From Iris pallida (Eukaryota > Streptophyta > Magnoliopsida > Asparagales > Iridaceae), in contig JANAVB010012195.1 of the NCBI GenBank assembly GCA_029216955.1, positions 1,328,864-1,392,863 on the forward strand: a stretch of 64,000 nt of DNA. Reading direction: 5' to 3'. Below are positions 13,408-25,833 of this stretch, one piece after another. The notes below the pieces were generated by a model, which had not been told where the DNA came from, did not search any database, and worked only from the letters and a program-made list of their open reading frames with translations. Numbering within the stretch: position 1 is the first letter of the stretch; each line of letters starts with the position of its first letter. Both the position numbers and the translations under genes were made by a program.

Positions 13408-14633
13408 CTCATCCTCCTGAGGGTTACCTTGACAACCATCAGCAGGCCGATGATCAAGGTTGGGAGCAACTCCAAGTACTGGCTCCCCCATAACTGGATC
13501 TTCTGAGATGTCCTCTGGAAACTGCTCGAAGCAAAATGACTCTAACTCAGGCAATTCCTCAGCCTCAGAAGGTATCCTGGAATCCTAAGTGTTGGTCATG
13601 GTCCGATCTTTGACGAATACCACGTCCCTGCTTCTGTAGAGCTTTCTTCCCATGGGGTCGTAGTCTATAGCCAAACTCATCTCGGCCATAGCCGACAAAG
13701 ACGTACTACCTCGTCTTCGGCTCAAGTTTGGTTCTTTCGTCCTTCGGTACATGTATGAAGGCCTTACAACCAAACACTCGTACGTGATTGTATGACAGCT
13801 CTTTGTCATACCATCTTTATTAGGTACATCATCCTGCAAAGGAGCACTAGAAGATAAATTAATAGTATAAGCAGATGTGTAAAGTACCCCACCCCAATAG
13901 CTATCCGACAAGTTTGCTTCTGATAGCAAACATCGTACCCTCTCCATCAGTGTCATGTTCATGCGCTCCACTACACCGTTGAGCTGCGATATCTTTGGTG
14001 GAGTCTTCTGGCATCCTATATCTTGCTATCTGTAATAAGCATCAATGGGACCAATGTACTCGTCACCATTGTCGGACCGAACACATAGCAGCTTCTTGCC
14101 CGTCTTCCTTCCAACAAAGGCCTAAAACTCTTTGAAAGTGGACAACACCAGATCCTTGGTCTTTAAGACATAGACCCAAACCTTCCTAGAGCAATCTTCA
14201 ATAAACGTCATAAAATAATAAGCATCAGCAATGGATTTTACCTTCATAGGATCGCAGATATCCGAGTGAATCAACTCGAGCAACGTCGGCTTCCTCGAAC
14301 TTGGGTGATTTTGGAAAGACACCCTATTTTGCTTTTCTGCCAAACGGTGCGTAAATTTCTCCAATTTTGTAGACTTTAGCCCTGGAATCACCTTTCTGTT
14401 CAGCAAGTAACTCATTCCCTTCTCACTGATATGGTCGAGCCGCCTGTGCCATAACTCGGTAGATGCATCACTAACTTCATTCACCTCATGTGCCCCCTGT
14501 GTGCTCTCCTCCATATAGTAGAGTCCGGACTTCTTATTTTCTCTAGTAATCACCATCGAACCTCTGGAAAATTTCCACAGACCGTTCTCGAAGAGATTAA
14601 AGAAACCCTCACCCTCAAACCTTCCAACCGACA
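13408..14633 (-). pseudogene. Copia integrase segment (left half of split element)
   Basis: Minus-strand reading resumes with SVGRFEGEGFFNLFENGLW, then the pre-integrase motif ELWHRRLDHISEKGMSYL. The integrase core follows: HSDICDPM, FIEDCSRKVWVYVLKTKD, SDNGDEYI and VERMNMTLMERVR. Next come the C-terminal integrase region and the acidic linker toward reverse transcriptase. One zinc-site Cys appears replaced (FTHRLAEKQNRVSF). Several stops occur. It ends at 13407/13408, where a gypsy LTR begins; no reverse transcriptase is present. Confidence 0.85.
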
Positions 14634-15187
14634 TATAATGCCTGTGGTTCGTATTACGTATCTCGGTATACGTGTACGTATTTTTACTCGTATTGCATGT
14701 CTTTCTGCTTGATTTATTTTGGCATTTTTTTGCTTGGTTCATCTTGGTTTGGTTCGGCTTGTTGGCTTGGTTCGGTTTTGTTGGAGAACCAACCCACCTA
14801 CCTACCACCACCATCACCATTTATTAACCCCCACTCTTTTCTCTCTCCTCATTTATTCTTCTTCTTCCCCACCATTACTTCTCCACCAACCTGAGAGAGG
14901 GAGTTGTAGGCAAGTGCACCTTGCTTCATGGAGGAATCCCATTTTTATTGTTCCACTGTCTTCCTCATGTGTTCCTAACCTACTTTAGTACTTAGCATTT
15001 TTCATTTCCATGGTTAATTTCTTAAAAAATATATTTGTGGTATTCTCGGTTTTCAAGAGTTTTGATCTAACAAAGATACATATTTTTACTATTTGATGGT
15101 TCTATGTTGTAGAGAATTTTATTCTGTCCCAATTTGGCTTATGGAAGTTCGGATTTGGACTCTGGATGACGAATTTATGGAGCTTGG
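14634..15187 (+). repeat. 5' LTR, first part
   Basis: It aligns closely with 26971-27525, beginning TATAATGCCTGTGG against TGTAATGTCTGTGG. It stops at GGAGCTTGG, where a CACTA element has inserted. Confidence 0.9.
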
Positions 15188-15690
15188 CACTACCAGAATA
15201 AGTCGTTTTAGCGACGCCGAAAGACGTCGCTAAAACGATAATTTCCGTCGCTGAAAATATTTAGCGACAAAATTACCGACGTTTTGGGCTGGTCGCGGAA
15301 ATGTAAGTCACTGATCTGCAAAACGTCGCCAAACGTCGCAAGTACCGACATGTACCGACGTATATATACGTCGGTATATTACCAACGTCTACCGTCGTGT
15401 CGTCATTGTATTAGCGACGTGTTTGACGTCGCTACGCGTCGGTAACTTTACCGACGATTACCGTCGTGTCGTCGGTGGTTTAGTGACGTGTTCAAAGTCG
15501 CTACACGTCAGTAAAATCCTAGAAATTCCTGGGATGATTACCGACGTGCACCGACGTTTACCGACGTCCTCCGACGTATAACGACATCGGTAAACGTCGG
15601 TAACCTGGAAAATATTGCAGATTTACCGACGTTTACCGACGCAAACTTACGTCGGTGGACGTCGGTAAACGTCGGTAAACGTCGCCAAAT
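15188..15690. repeat. CACTA subterminal repeat array
   Basis: More than a dozen copies of ACGTCGGTAA, TACCGACGT and CGTCGCTA-type motifs, often as near-palindromes. They are probable binding sites of the element's second protein. Confidence 0.85.
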
Positions 15691-15708
15691 CTGCAAAAAA
15701 AAATACAG

Positions 15709-15858
15709 AATGTCCATTTCTCCCTGCAGTTTACAAAAAAAAAACCATAACCAATATAGGTTACACAATCACAGAATGTCCATTTCTCAGAATGTCCATT
15801 TCTCAGAATGTCTATTTCTCAGAATGTCCATTTCTCAGAATGTCCATTTCTCACTGTA
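15709..15858 (+). repeat. CAGAATGTCCATTTCT tandem repeat
   Basis: Five to six 16-base units, partly interrupted, are followed to about 16120 by CAACAAGTATCCAAATAACC-like repeats. This is non-coding interior of the CACTA element. Confidence 0.8.
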
Positions 15859-16133
15859 CACAAGTTTCAGTCCCAATAACCGAGTCTACAACAATCACAC
15901 AACAACAAGTATCCAAATAACCAAGTCTACACCAAATATCCAAATAACCAAGTCTACAACAATCACACAACAACAAGTATCCAAATGACCAAGTCTACAC
16001 CAAATAACAAAGTCTACAACCAAATAATCAATGTCTACACACAACCAACAAATAGAATAGGATCCAAACATCCAAATCTACACAACCAACAAATATCCAA
16101 GTCACAAACAAAGAATGAAACAAACACAAACAA

Positions 16134-18376
16134 TCAGTCATAACTAGTACCACTAGGAATCTGGTGCAGGAGGGGCACCGCCGCGACGAAGGGATAAGAA
16201 CAACTCATACTCCTCAAGTGAAATCGATACCGATGGAGCAGGCAGTGACGTCGGTGGAGTCGGTGTCGAAGAAGAAGACGGGGGAGGCGGCGGAGTCGAC
16301 GACGATGAAGGCGCACCCGGAGGACCAGCACGCTCCAACGCTGTAAGTCGCTGGTGGTATGAATCCATGATAGATAGCATTCTATCACTGCTCTGGACCA
16401 TCGACTCCTGCGCCAATCTCATCCTCTCGGCCATGGTCACCTGTCCTATCTGCAGCTCCGTCACCGTGCGCTCTAACCCTCCAACGGTGCGCTATGTCCT
16501 CTCAGTCGTCTCCGTGAGGTCCATAATGCCGCGGTCGAGCGCATCCAATCGTGCTAGCAGTGCAGGATCGTCCATAGGGTGCTGAGACTGCTCCTCGATC
16601 CGTCGTAGCAGGTCGTCACGGAGAGACTCCATCATGTGGTGGACTCGGGCAGACTCCTGGGACGGCTGTGGACCATGTACACTAGCAGGAGATGTCCTAG
16701 AGGACTGGGTCACAACTAGGGCGCCATAGGATCCCGTACCGTAGTACGTACCCCTACGGAGTCCACCAGCGATGGCTATCCACAACTCGTCCGCAGACGG
16801 AGCTTGAGTGGGCTGCGAGGAAGTATCGGCCTCTCCTGCATCAGGTGCACTAGCAGCCGCCCGTTCCCGCAGCCTCTGATACTCGGCCTAGAAAGTACTT
16901 ATTATGACTAACTTCTAATTTCTAATTAATGTACTTATTATTACTAATTTCTAATTAATTTACTTATTATTTCTAATTTCTAATTAATGTACTTATTATT
17001 ACTAACTACATGAATATTTATTTGCATCATATTTACTGAGTTATATTAAAATTGACACAAAGTATTAAATTAAGATAACGTATTGTAATACTTACATAAG
17101 TCTGCTCGGCCCTCTCGTCAATAAGGTCACCGCCGCGACGATGGGTGGCCAGGAAGACGGTCACTATGTCGGCGTTACCGACCTTCCTTACCTGTAATTA
17201 AATATATTGTCTTAGTAATAATTTATCGGTTTTGTATTAAAATAATATTTCTAAAAGAGAAAGATATACCAGACGAAGGAAATGTTCCGTCATCGGAATC
17301 GACCCACCGCACCACTTCGAGGCATGTTACCTAGCCGCCTTGGCCTTCTCCGACTTCTCCTTGTACCTTGGCTCGTCGAATCGAGCCTTCATCGCATTCA
17401 ACTGATCAGGGGTGATCCAACCTTGGATCGGCTTTCCGGCACGATCACGATCCTTCTGATCATTGATAGCGTCGCGGATCAGCTTGGCAGCGACGGCAGG
17501 AAACATTCCCTCGATAAGCTCGGCCCGGTGCGATGGATAAAAAAATATATCCTAGAAGAGCACAAACCAAATATTTATCAGTTATATATAATATGCAAAA
17601 ATTATATGATTCATGTTAAAAGCAAATATATTTTAACCTTGAAGCGCGCAAACCAGAAGGCCTTCCTCTCGTCCGGAGCATCAGAGTAGTTAATCCAAGC
17701 ACCACCATAATTATGCCTCAGCATGTGGCCTAGACATATCTGTACCTCTGGGGGACGATATCTATACAAACATATTATATTCATAAAAAAAGTTAAATTA
17801 TGATAAAAACAGAAAGAAAAAAATTATAAACCAAAATACCTACTTTGTACCGTCGGCCCAGATCTCCGTCCTCCTCTCCTCCGAAGGTACGCAAGCATCA
17901 TCTGCATGATGCTCGTCGGCCGTCGACGCCACCGCGTCGGCCGTCGCCGCAGCTTCCGCCATCTGCTCATCCGTCTCCATCGTCGTATCAGCACCAGAAA
18001 CGCTAGACGGACGAGCACTCTCAACAGGCCTGGAACTACTCATCCCAGGAGATATGCCATGTGACGTCGTCCCAGCAGGCCCACCTACTGTCCGATATGG
18101 AGGAGTAATCGGTGACGAGGATCCAGAGCCTGTAGGAAGTACCGAAGGATGATGACCTCGTCGTCCCCCTCGGAACGCTCCGCGAAGACCTGCCATACCT
18201 GATAACAGCATATGATAATACAAAAAATAATAGAGACTAGTAATATGAAAGTACAATAAATAATAGAGACTAAAAATATGAAAGTACAACAAATAATAGA
18301 GACTAGAAATATGAAAGTACAACAAATAATAGAGACTAGAAATATGAAAGTACAACAAAGACAAGATAATAACCAA
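16134..18376 (-). pseudogene. CACTA second gene (Ptta/En-Spm, Transposase_24 type)
   Basis: On the minus strand the order is as follows. A Gly/Ser/Pro-rich start (MAGLRGAFRGGRRGHHPS) ends near TEIWADGTK. Next is RPPEVQICLGHMLRH with DAPDERKAFWFARFK. Then come AVAAKLIRDAINDQKDRDRA and LNAMKARFDEPRYKEKSEKA. The hallmark VTVFLATHRRGGDLIDERAE follows. The last exon has a coiled-coil-like stretch and a Pro/Ser-rich tail. Introns with GT-AG-like borders separate the pieces. In-frame stops occur near 16494 and 17280; the first looks like CAG to TAG. In related elements this protein binds the subterminal repeats. Confidence 0.8.
18222..18365 (-). repeat. 33-base tandem repeat near the second gene start
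   Basis: Four to five units of the pattern AATAATAGAGACTAGAAATA-TGAAAGTACAACA. They lie just upstream (minus sense) of the second CACTA gene. Confidence 0.85.
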
Positions 18377-18479
18377 GACAACATATGATAATACATTCTA
18401 CAATAAACATCTAAGTCAATATAATATATTCTAGAAGAAACATCTAAGTTCAGATAAGTATATCTCTCTCAATCATCTT

Positions 18480-21400
18480 CAGAATAATCATCTTGTTCGA
18501 CTTTCTCGACCTCATCTTCCTCTTCCTCCTCATCTTCACTTTCATCTTCTCCTTCGTCGGCTTCGTCTTCCTCTTCGGATAATTCTACATCTTCTACATT
18601 ATGTGTCGTGTAATGCATAACTTCCGTGGAGTCCACATCGACAATATTGGTTACAAGAGGTAGCTCGTCCTCCTGGTAAGCTTTTTCGTCAACATCAAAA
18701 GTATCTCTGGCTTTAGTCTTACATACTGCCCACCAGTCAGACTTCGTTGCTCCCCGTCTCGGATAAGCTGTGAATTACACGAGCTGAGCCTGAGTTGCTA
18801 GGACAAACGGTTCATAGCCTTGATATCTACGCTTGTAGTTTATATCCACAAGACCATGCTTGTCAATTTTTCAACCTTGATTTTCAATCGGATCGAACCA
18901 TTCACACTTAAACAACACGATCTTTGCAGGTTCTCTGCCATTATTATATGATAACTCCACAATCTCTCACAAGATGCCAAAGAAATCATTTCCTGGATCG
19001 ACGTCTTTGTAGTTTGAAGACTTGATACACAAACAACTATTTTCGTGGAATCAAGATCCAGGAATCTGTCTCTGATCGGAGTATTTGTCGACTTGAACCG
19101 AAAGCCATTGACATAGTAACTTGGCCATATTGTAACAAAAGTAATTGGTCCCTTGGCAAGAGTTCTAATTAATTCAATCTCGGGTGAAATTAGACGATCG
19201 ACCTGAATAACAAAGAAGCGATAATAAGGTATTTATTACGCAGTTGCATTAGAAGAGGCCAATAATTACCGAGCTACTTATATATTTGCTCAACCAAGAA
19301 GGAAAATGACGTCTCATTTCTTGTTCTAATGCTTCGTCTGTTAGGTAGGGTCTTACCAGCCTCAACTCATCATTATATGTGCTGGAAAACAACGAAGCAA
19401 CCGCCAATTAGTACAATAATATTAGCTTAAACTATTACATTGAGATGATGTAAACTCATCATCCTGAGTTACTTACCCCTCTAGCTTCTCCACTTCACCC
19501 TCGTCGCAATTGAGTAATACATACAACTGAGCAGCCCTTAGCTCTTCGTCATTCAAATATCTCTTCTTCATTTTCTCCGAAGGCTTTCCGGACGCATTGA
19601 ATACTTTCAGTATTCCATCATTAAATTCTTGATATCCGTCGTCGTTTCTCGGAGCCCTCGTTCTATTCGTAGCAACATGGGTTTGAAATAGGAGGAGAAA
19701 AAATTTGTAATCTCCTCGAGAATATAGGCTTCATAAATAGAACCCTCGACCCGAGCCTTATTTTTTACCTTTCTTTTTAGGTGATTCAAATGTCGCTCGA
19801 ACGGGTACATCCATCGATATTCGACGGGTCCACCAATATGTGCCTCGTAGGAAAGATGGATCGGTAAATGCTCCATAGAGTCGAAAAATCCAGGAGGGGA
19901 CACCCTCTCTAGCTTGCACAGTGTTACCGCAATGTCCTTTTCTTGCTTTTCTAGACGATCAACGAGCAATTTCTTAGAACAAAGGTCCCTGAAGAATATG
20001 CTAAGCTCCGTCAATGGATCCCAAGCTGCCTGCGGTAAGAATTCCCGAAATGCTATCGGAATTAACCGCTCCATGAATACATGACAATCATGGCTCTTTA
20101 TACCTGTCAGTTTGTTCTCCTTGAGGTTGACGCATCTTCTCAAGTTTGAAACATACCCATCTGAAAATTTCAGACCTTGAATCTACCTATAAAGCCTCAC
20201 TTTATCCTTCTTCTCCAGTGAGAAAATTGCCTTAGGCTGTTTCAACTTCCCATTCTCGTCCTCTAGCAAATGCAATGCCGGACGTCTACATATTTCTTCT
20301 AAGTCCAATCTAGCCTTTGAATTGTCTTTCGTCGTCCCCTTTACGTCCATTACAGTATTAATTATTTTGTCAAACACATTCTTCTCGATATGCATGACAT
20401 CAAGGTTATGTCTAATCAGATTGGTGCTCCAATATGGAATATTCCAGAATATACTCCTCTTCGTCCAGTTATGAGTGCAACCAAATCCGTCACACTTGTA
20501 GCCCGTAGCAGGCTGCTCAATAGCTCTTGGTAAATCTTTTACCTCTTCCCATATCGTGTATCTGGGCCACCTTGGCGGGGGATTAGCCTTCTCCACAACG
20601 CCAGCACGAAAAGCATTCCTGTTCCTCCGGTACGGATGATCCTTCGGCAGGAATTGTCGATGACAATCGAAGAAGCACGGTTTGCCTCCGTATTTCAAAC
20701 AGAAAGCCTTAGTGCTGTCCATGCAATACGGACATGAAAGACGACCATGCGTGCTCCATCCAGATAACATTCTATAGGCAAGAAAGTCGTTGATGGTCCA
20801 CATAAGTGCTGCCCGCATCTGGAAATTTTGTTTTCTAGATACATCGTACGTGTTGGAACCTACTTCCCATAGCTGATTCAACTCATCAATCAACGGCTGT
20901 AAATACACATCAATGTTCCTTTTCGGATTGTTCGGACCTGGGATAATAACTGTGAGAAACATATACGGAGTCTTCATGCACATCCAAGGTGGTAGATTGT
21001 ACGGGGTGACGATCACAGGCCAACACGAATACTAGGATCCCGAAAGTCCGAATGGGGTAAAACCGTCGGAGCAGAGATCCAATCTGATATTACGCGGATC
21101 AGAAGCAAAATTTGGATACTCTCGATCAAAGTGCTTCCATGCTTCTCCATCAGATGGGTGATCCAACACTCCTTCGGTATGTTCCCGCTTATGCCAACTC
21201 ATATTTTCTGCAGTTTCCTTCACCATAAACAACCGCTGCAACCGCGGCGTCAACGACAAGTAGTGCATCAAAGAGATAGGCTTCCTGGTACCGACAGACT
21301 TTCCTCTACCACATGCCTTGTAGCGATCGACACCACAAAATCTGCAGGCATCTTCATCCTTGTCTTCTTTGTAGTACAACCTGCACCCGTTGTGACAGGC

Positions 21401-22096
21401 ATCAATTTTTTCGTATCCCATCCAGAGCGATCTAACCATCCTCTTAGACCGGTAGAAGTCTTTAGGCAACTTTGTACCCTCAGGCAATATTTCTATAAGC
21501 AACTCCATAAGACGGTTGTAGCAATCTTGCGACATGTTAAAATTGGACTTGATGCTCAACAATCTTGTAACCACCTCCAACGGTGAATGATTCTTACAAC
21601 CAGGATATAATGGAGTCCTTGCATTCTCCAGCAACTCCATGAACTGTGCAGCATCGGGGTTCGGTGCCTCCTCAGGTGCATCATGATCATCCAGATCGAA
21701 ACTAGGCCCGGCCGCGTCGAAAACCATGTTCACCAACCCATCATCGTAAGGAACGTTGTTGTAGACATCCACATAAGGCTCGTACTCCGATGCTAAAGAC
21801 ACAAGTTCTCCGTGCTCGCTCCACTGATAGTAATTCAGCGTGAAACCCTTCGAGTATAAATGATACGTGACATCCACTTCTGGATGATATTTCAAGTTGC
21901 GACATCTCACACACGGACACTTAATTTTGGTACCGTCCATGTACTGAGGGAACGCCTTGGCAAACTGCAGGAACTGGTGTATACCCTCTATAAATTCATC
22001 CCGCACACTGCACATGTCATCAGGATGACGGTTGTACATCCAAGTACGATTCCGCAGATAGTAATTCAGCTCTATAATTCTGTAAGATAGATACAT
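18480..22096 (-). pseudogene. CACTA transposase (TNPD type: tnp2, DUF4218, DUF4216)
   Basis: The minus-strand frame begins with a transposase-associated domain (RTWMYNRHPDD, IKCPCVRCRN, WSEHGE). The tnp2 domain follows (CHNGCRLYYKEDKDEDACRF, SHGRLSCPYCMDSTKAF with preceding TH, NLDVMHIEKNVFDKII). Then comes DUF4218 (SHDCHVFMERLIPIAFREFL, GGPVEYRWMYPFERH) and a decayed DUF4216 region ending in an acidic tail. Two stops interrupt an otherwise continuous frame: CAG to TAG at 21032-21034 and TGG to TAG at about 20180. A frameshift lies near 19680 and more damage after 19200. It would have been the element's transposase and is now non-functional. Confidence 0.88.
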
Positions 22097-23127
22097 TAAG
22101 GTAGTGAATGATATGCAAGTGTCAAAGCTTTAAAATAGTAGCTCAACCGAGGGATAGAGTTAATTGGAGGAAGTTACTGGGGAAAGTGAAGACCGACATG
22201 AACTGATGACGCACGAAAATGAGGGTCTCAAAGCTGGAACAAGTCAAGTTGTGCTTTGGAAAAAGAACTCTTGCAAGCTCTTTGTTCACAAAGCAAGCTA
22301 TAAATAGAGAATACAGAACAAATAACAAGTTCGTAACTCAAGTATAGAGCATACAAGAGTCGTAAACTCGAGAGATGTTCTGCATTCGTTATATCTTGCT
22401 TTGTGCACAAAGAGCTTAACAAGAATAGAACATATCCAAAACACAACTTTACTTGTTACAACTTTGATCCCCAAATTCTTGTTTGTCAGTTCATGCGGTC
22501 TACGCTTTCCGCAATATATGTACACATGATATTTTATATTAAATGGTCAGAGATTATCGGTCATCTTCTTTTCGTATTGCTAACTTTTTTTTCACGTGTT
22601 TGTGCGTGGGATGGTCAGAGATTATCGCGGCGGTATATCACCAGTGTCTACAATATTTTATATAGGCTGAGTTGTATAAGTCAAGTTTTAGGATATTAGT
22701 CTATATATTATGTATAGTCCAACCGAGTCAACTCTAAGCTAAACTAATCCAACTTGGTCAAACTAACCATTTCTAAGTTGTATAAGTCAAGTTTTAGGAT
22801 ATTAGTCTATATACTAGTCTAAACTCTCCCTCCTCTCCAAATACCTGGTACTAGTTAACCCTCCCCCTTTCTCCCACTAGACACACACATACATATACAT
22901 GGAGTTGTCATAGGGTATTGGGCGATGTCATTTTATTCTTTTCTTCTTCTTCTTCTTGAAATTTTTGAGTATTGGATCTTGAGACATATATAGCTAGAAC
23001 TTACGAATAATGGAGTACCATACTTCAACAAATAGATGTTGACTAATTGGTTCATATACTTAAAATCTTCGGCCATTGGGGATATTGGTAAACTAATATA
23101 CCTAGATTACCCAAAAGTACACTTGCG

Positions 23128-25833
23128 AACTAGGATAATTATATGTATCAGCCTTGCTTACTTAAACATGGCCGCGTGGCCATTTTATGGCATTATTTAA
23201 TTTCCTTTGGCCTATACAAGCTGTAGCTTGCATGCATTTATATATTCTTGGCCGCATAGGCCATTCAGTTGAGCCGCATGGCCTTGCAATGCTGGCATGC
23301 TCAATATTTAATGCGTATATATTTTATGCATGTATTGCTTGCATGGCCTTTGCTAATGTGAGCTTACATGCATTTAGTAATTAATTGCATGGCATTAGCA
23401 TTAAATGACTTAGCTTTAATTAAATGGCTTAGCTTTAATTATATTTTTGCATGCCACCTGTTAGTTTACATTTGCATGCAACCCATTATAGCTTTGGCCA
23501 TTTAATTTAATGGCATTAGCGTTAATTAAAATTGTGCTAAGCCACATATGGTCTTCTTGTTTAAATACATGCATAGGCATTAATTGTATGCCTTTATCTT
23601 TGCTTGCATGGGAACACCATGTTGGCCGCATGGGACCATATTTGGCCGCATAGCCCTTATTGATTTGTTTGCATGCTGCATGTTTGCATGCATTTGCCAA
23701 TAAATTGCTAGCCGCATAGACCCAATGGCCATTTGTCATTTAGCTAGCCGCATATATACATTCATGGCCGCATGACCATCTATGTATTCCTGGCCGTATG
23801 TGGCTTTAGCCATATTTGGCCGCATGGCCTTGCAATGTATATTCCTGGCCGCATATGGCCAATGCCATATTTAGCTGCATATGGCCAACTCCCATTGCTA
23901 GCCGCATATACAATGCCTTGCTGGCCGCATATGCCCATTGCTTAGCCGCATGCATTTGCTTGCCACATAGGCTCAATACTTTAATTGTTTTAGTGTTTGC
24001 AATTATTTAACTCTTGTGCAGTGGCAACATTAATTTATTGTTGGCCGTATGACCTTAGCTTTAATTGTCTGGTCGCATGAACATTTTTGTGTTTTGGCCG
24101 CATGCACATTAGCAATGTAATAATTTTCTTGAGCCACATGAGTCCTCCACGGCCCTTGTCCCTGCTAATATTTAATTACCACATGAATGCTTGTGCCATA
24201 TTAATTGTTCCTTGACACGATGGTGACCCGTTGTGGTGCACTTTTGACAATAAAATAACTTGATAGTGGCCCGGCTTGCACACTCCTGACAAGTAAACTT
24301 GACAAGTAAACCTGACATGATAGTGACCCGCCGTGGTGTACTCCTGATAAATAAACTTGACATGATAGACTTGACATGATAAATCTGACATAATAATTCT
24401 TGATAGTGTCCCACCGTAGCGCACTCTTGACAAGTAAACCTGATATGTTATATCTCGACATGTTGTTGCGACGGCTAACATGACATGACATGACTTGATA
24501 AAATGAATGACCTGGACACCGTAGACGATTGTGCTTATACAAATAAAACCGTCTTGTCTTGCATCATGTCTAGGACAGGGACCCCTGAGTACCACGGTCA
24601 GGGGTACCTACTAAAAAGGACTAAGGCTAATAACTAGAATAACACAGTAGTCATGAAGAGATTTCCCAGCTACATGTAATCCCATTATCTAGGCGCCCCA
24701 CTTGGGATCTGTAGCCTGCCGTCGAGTAGGGCACATTTTCAGCACACCGTCATGTGTTGCACCCTCTAAGTCACCTAAGGGTATATGTATTTCCTGGACG
24801 ATGTACCCACCTGAATTCAATCCCTAATTGCGTCCGGATAGCCTAGATGGTCTGCAGGGCTTGTGGCTGTGGAAGAATCTCGCTGCATCTTGCTAGTAAC
24901 TAGGCCTGTGAGAACCCTAGTTAGTTAAAGTATCAAGCCGTACTTATTTCTTGGCCGTGAAATATTGGATGGAGTTTAATCAGTCTAGTCTCGTCTTGAT
25001 CCTGTACAAGATTGTTACATGTCCTGATTTCTTATATTATCTTACCGATAAATGGTGGGAGAAACCAAATTCTATTCAGACGAAGGGTTACAACCCCGGT
25101 CCTTGTTTGGTTTACGGGTTGTAACATGATTATCTGAATAATCCCATGGTTATCTCATCGTATATCACCTATCATGCTTTTTCTTAATTACTGTCTTTTA
25201 TTATGTAATTATATTCTTGTGCTAATTGTTGGTTTTAGTTCCTAAGTGAAGCCTCATTTGTGGCACTTGCTCTTTTTGGGGTCTGACCCAGCTGGTTTTG
25301 TATGGCCAGATTCTGGAGCAACTTCCGAGGATCTATTGACCTTCCAGCCAGATGGTGACCACTAGACGGAATCCTGACAACGAGTGGGTTTATTTTGGCT
25401 CTCCCACTCTATTGTAAAAATATTTTTTTGAGGCGTTTAGCTGGCGCGCACGTGTTAGCTCGTATTGCACCTTTATTTACTGTCTGCCTACGGGCTGTAA
25501 CATGATTGACAGATCCTAGAGTTGATCATGTATGACTAAAACTCTTGCTAGTCCTCACATTTTGTAACGACTAGCTTCATGATCAGTTGAATATGTAATG
25601 TTTAGGATGCCTTACTATTGTATATTTGGTGATCTTACATCTTGTAACATTTATTTGCTTGCTTGTGATTGAGACACTTGGCTTGTTCATGACCATATGA
25701 GACTGTTGGCTTGTAGTTAAACCCTCATATATCTAGATAGCCGTGACCGTATAGTGAGGTAGATTTCATTTCATTATACGTAGCTGGCTATGTATGCTCC
25801 CGCTCTCTAGTATTCTTGTTCTGGGACGTGATA
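23128..25833 (+). repeat. 5' LTR, second part
   Basis: It aligns with 27884-29254 and then 40038-41350. It is rich in GGCCGCATGGCC-like motifs (to about 24160), then about 45-base repeats around TGACATGATAGTGACCCG (24225-24440). It ends GGGACGTGATA where the 3' copy ends GGGGCGTGACA. Confidence 0.88.

Larger units (their letters stand above)
15188..22960 (-). mobile_element. CACTA (En/Spm) transposon, decayed, one end missing
   Basis: The left end is CACTACCAGAATAAGTCG followed by dense GACGTCGGTAA / TTAGCGACG subterminal motifs to about 15690, inserted in the 5' LTR. Both typical genes are on the minus strand: a tnp2 transposase (about 18480-22096) and a Ptta/En-Spm second gene (16134-18376). 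No matching right end or subterminal array is found. The LTR resumes near 23128 without about 365 bases seen in the other LTR, so a deletion removed the right end together with LTR sequence. The right boundary given is approximate. Confidence 0.8.

Noticed and set aside
22098..22110. GGTAGTGAAT as a possible right end of the CACTA element
   Set aside because: It lacks the rest of the terminal sequence and subterminal motifs and lies at the transposase start.
23187..24595. Frames over the GCCGCATG and TGACATGATAG repeats, repeated at 28218-29269
   Set aside because: Both LTR copies carry them in several frames and strands; they are LTR repeat translations.
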